Origin: Oscillospiraceae bacterium
Lineage (GTDB): Bacteria > Bacillota > Clostridia > Oscillospirales > Oscillospiraceae
DNA: 6,349 nucleotides
Assembly: GCA_020866945.1 (NCBI GenBank)
Contig: JAJBVW010000044.1
Coordinates: 1 to 6,349, forward strand
Direction: 5' to 3'
Each line of letters opens with the position of its first letter. The stretch's first letter is position 1. Positions 6,299 through 6,349 of this stretch are shown here, in pieces. Under the pieces are notes generated by a model that was not told where the DNA came from, made no database searches, and saw nothing but the letters and a program-made list of their open reading frames with translations. Position numbers and translations under genes: made by a program.

Positions 6299-6349
6299 GA
6301 CAATATGTAATGACCTCCGATTTGTAGAAACGTGGATTTACCTGTATAA
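6299..6349. other. AT-rich segment at the right edge, possible mobile-element end or rearrangement junction
   Basis: By count 18 of 51 bases are G or C (about 35%), far below the neighbouring genes. It replaces the expected upstream part of the SPFH gene. From 6307 rightward it begins GTAATGACC, which loosely recalls the GTAA start of IS66-family terminal repeats; no second end or transposase is visible to confirm this. No gene can be called in it. Confidence 0.35.

Noticed and set aside
6301..6318. New gene start: GGAGG at 6314-6318 followed 10 nt later by TTG at 6301-6303 on the minus strand
   Set aside because: The frame opened by this TTG is not the SPFH frame and gives no recognisable protein.
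6304..6348. Walker A-like GKSTFL in the minus-strand translation at the right edge
   Set aside because: Only about 15 codons are visible, and the frame continues into the SPFH gene out of phase. A chance match cannot be excluded, and a P-loop near the end of a protein would be unusual.

Overview
The window reads as chromosomal DNA from a G+C-rich, anaerobic gut-type Firmicute, most plausibly of the Oscillospiraceae/Flavonifractor kind. The basis is strong AGGAGG-type ribosome binding sites, TATAAT-type -10 boxes, high G+C third positions, and proteins of a type common in Clostridia. No marker gene is present, so the taxonomy is inference.

Layout. At the left edge (1-657, minus) lies a gene for a fold-type II PLP-dependent enzyme. 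Its reading frame stops at an amber codon after 218 residues, about half the length I expect for this family. A 182-bp divergent promoter region follows. Then comes a tight plus-strand operon: guaD (guanine deaminase, 840-2138), xdhA (molybdopterin subunit, 2158-4443), xdhB (FAD subunit, 4436-5326) and xdhC ([2Fe-2S] subunit, 5316-5792). xdhA/xdhB overlap by 8 nt and xdhB/xdhC by 11 nt. A strong hairpin at 5809-5845 separates this operon from a minus-strand unit. That unit holds a small ribbon-helix-helix (Arc-like) protein of 58 aa (5873-6049), too short for most ORF cut-offs, and upstream of it the C-terminal end of an SPFH/band-7 protein (6056 to about 6298). The SPFH frame loses its expected sequence near 6298-6307 and runs into an in-frame stop. 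The last ~50 bases are AT-rich (about 35% G+C), unlike the rest, and look like the edge of an inserted or rearranged segment.

How the genes work together. GuaD converts guanine to xanthine. XdhABC is a three-subunit xanthine dehydrogenase of the E. coli XdhABC type, with the same gene order, and would interconvert xanthine and urate (or a related purine). The operon is therefore a compact purine catabolism/interconversion module. The divergent PLP gene may belong to the same regulon but its substrate cannot be read from sequence. No molybdenum-cofactor maturation gene, purine permease, regulator, tRNA, rRNA, CRISPR array or complete mobile element is visible. I found no clearly new system. 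The points most worth a second look are the two broken genes at the window edges, the substrate identity of XdhABC, and the guaD-xdhABC fusion into one operon.
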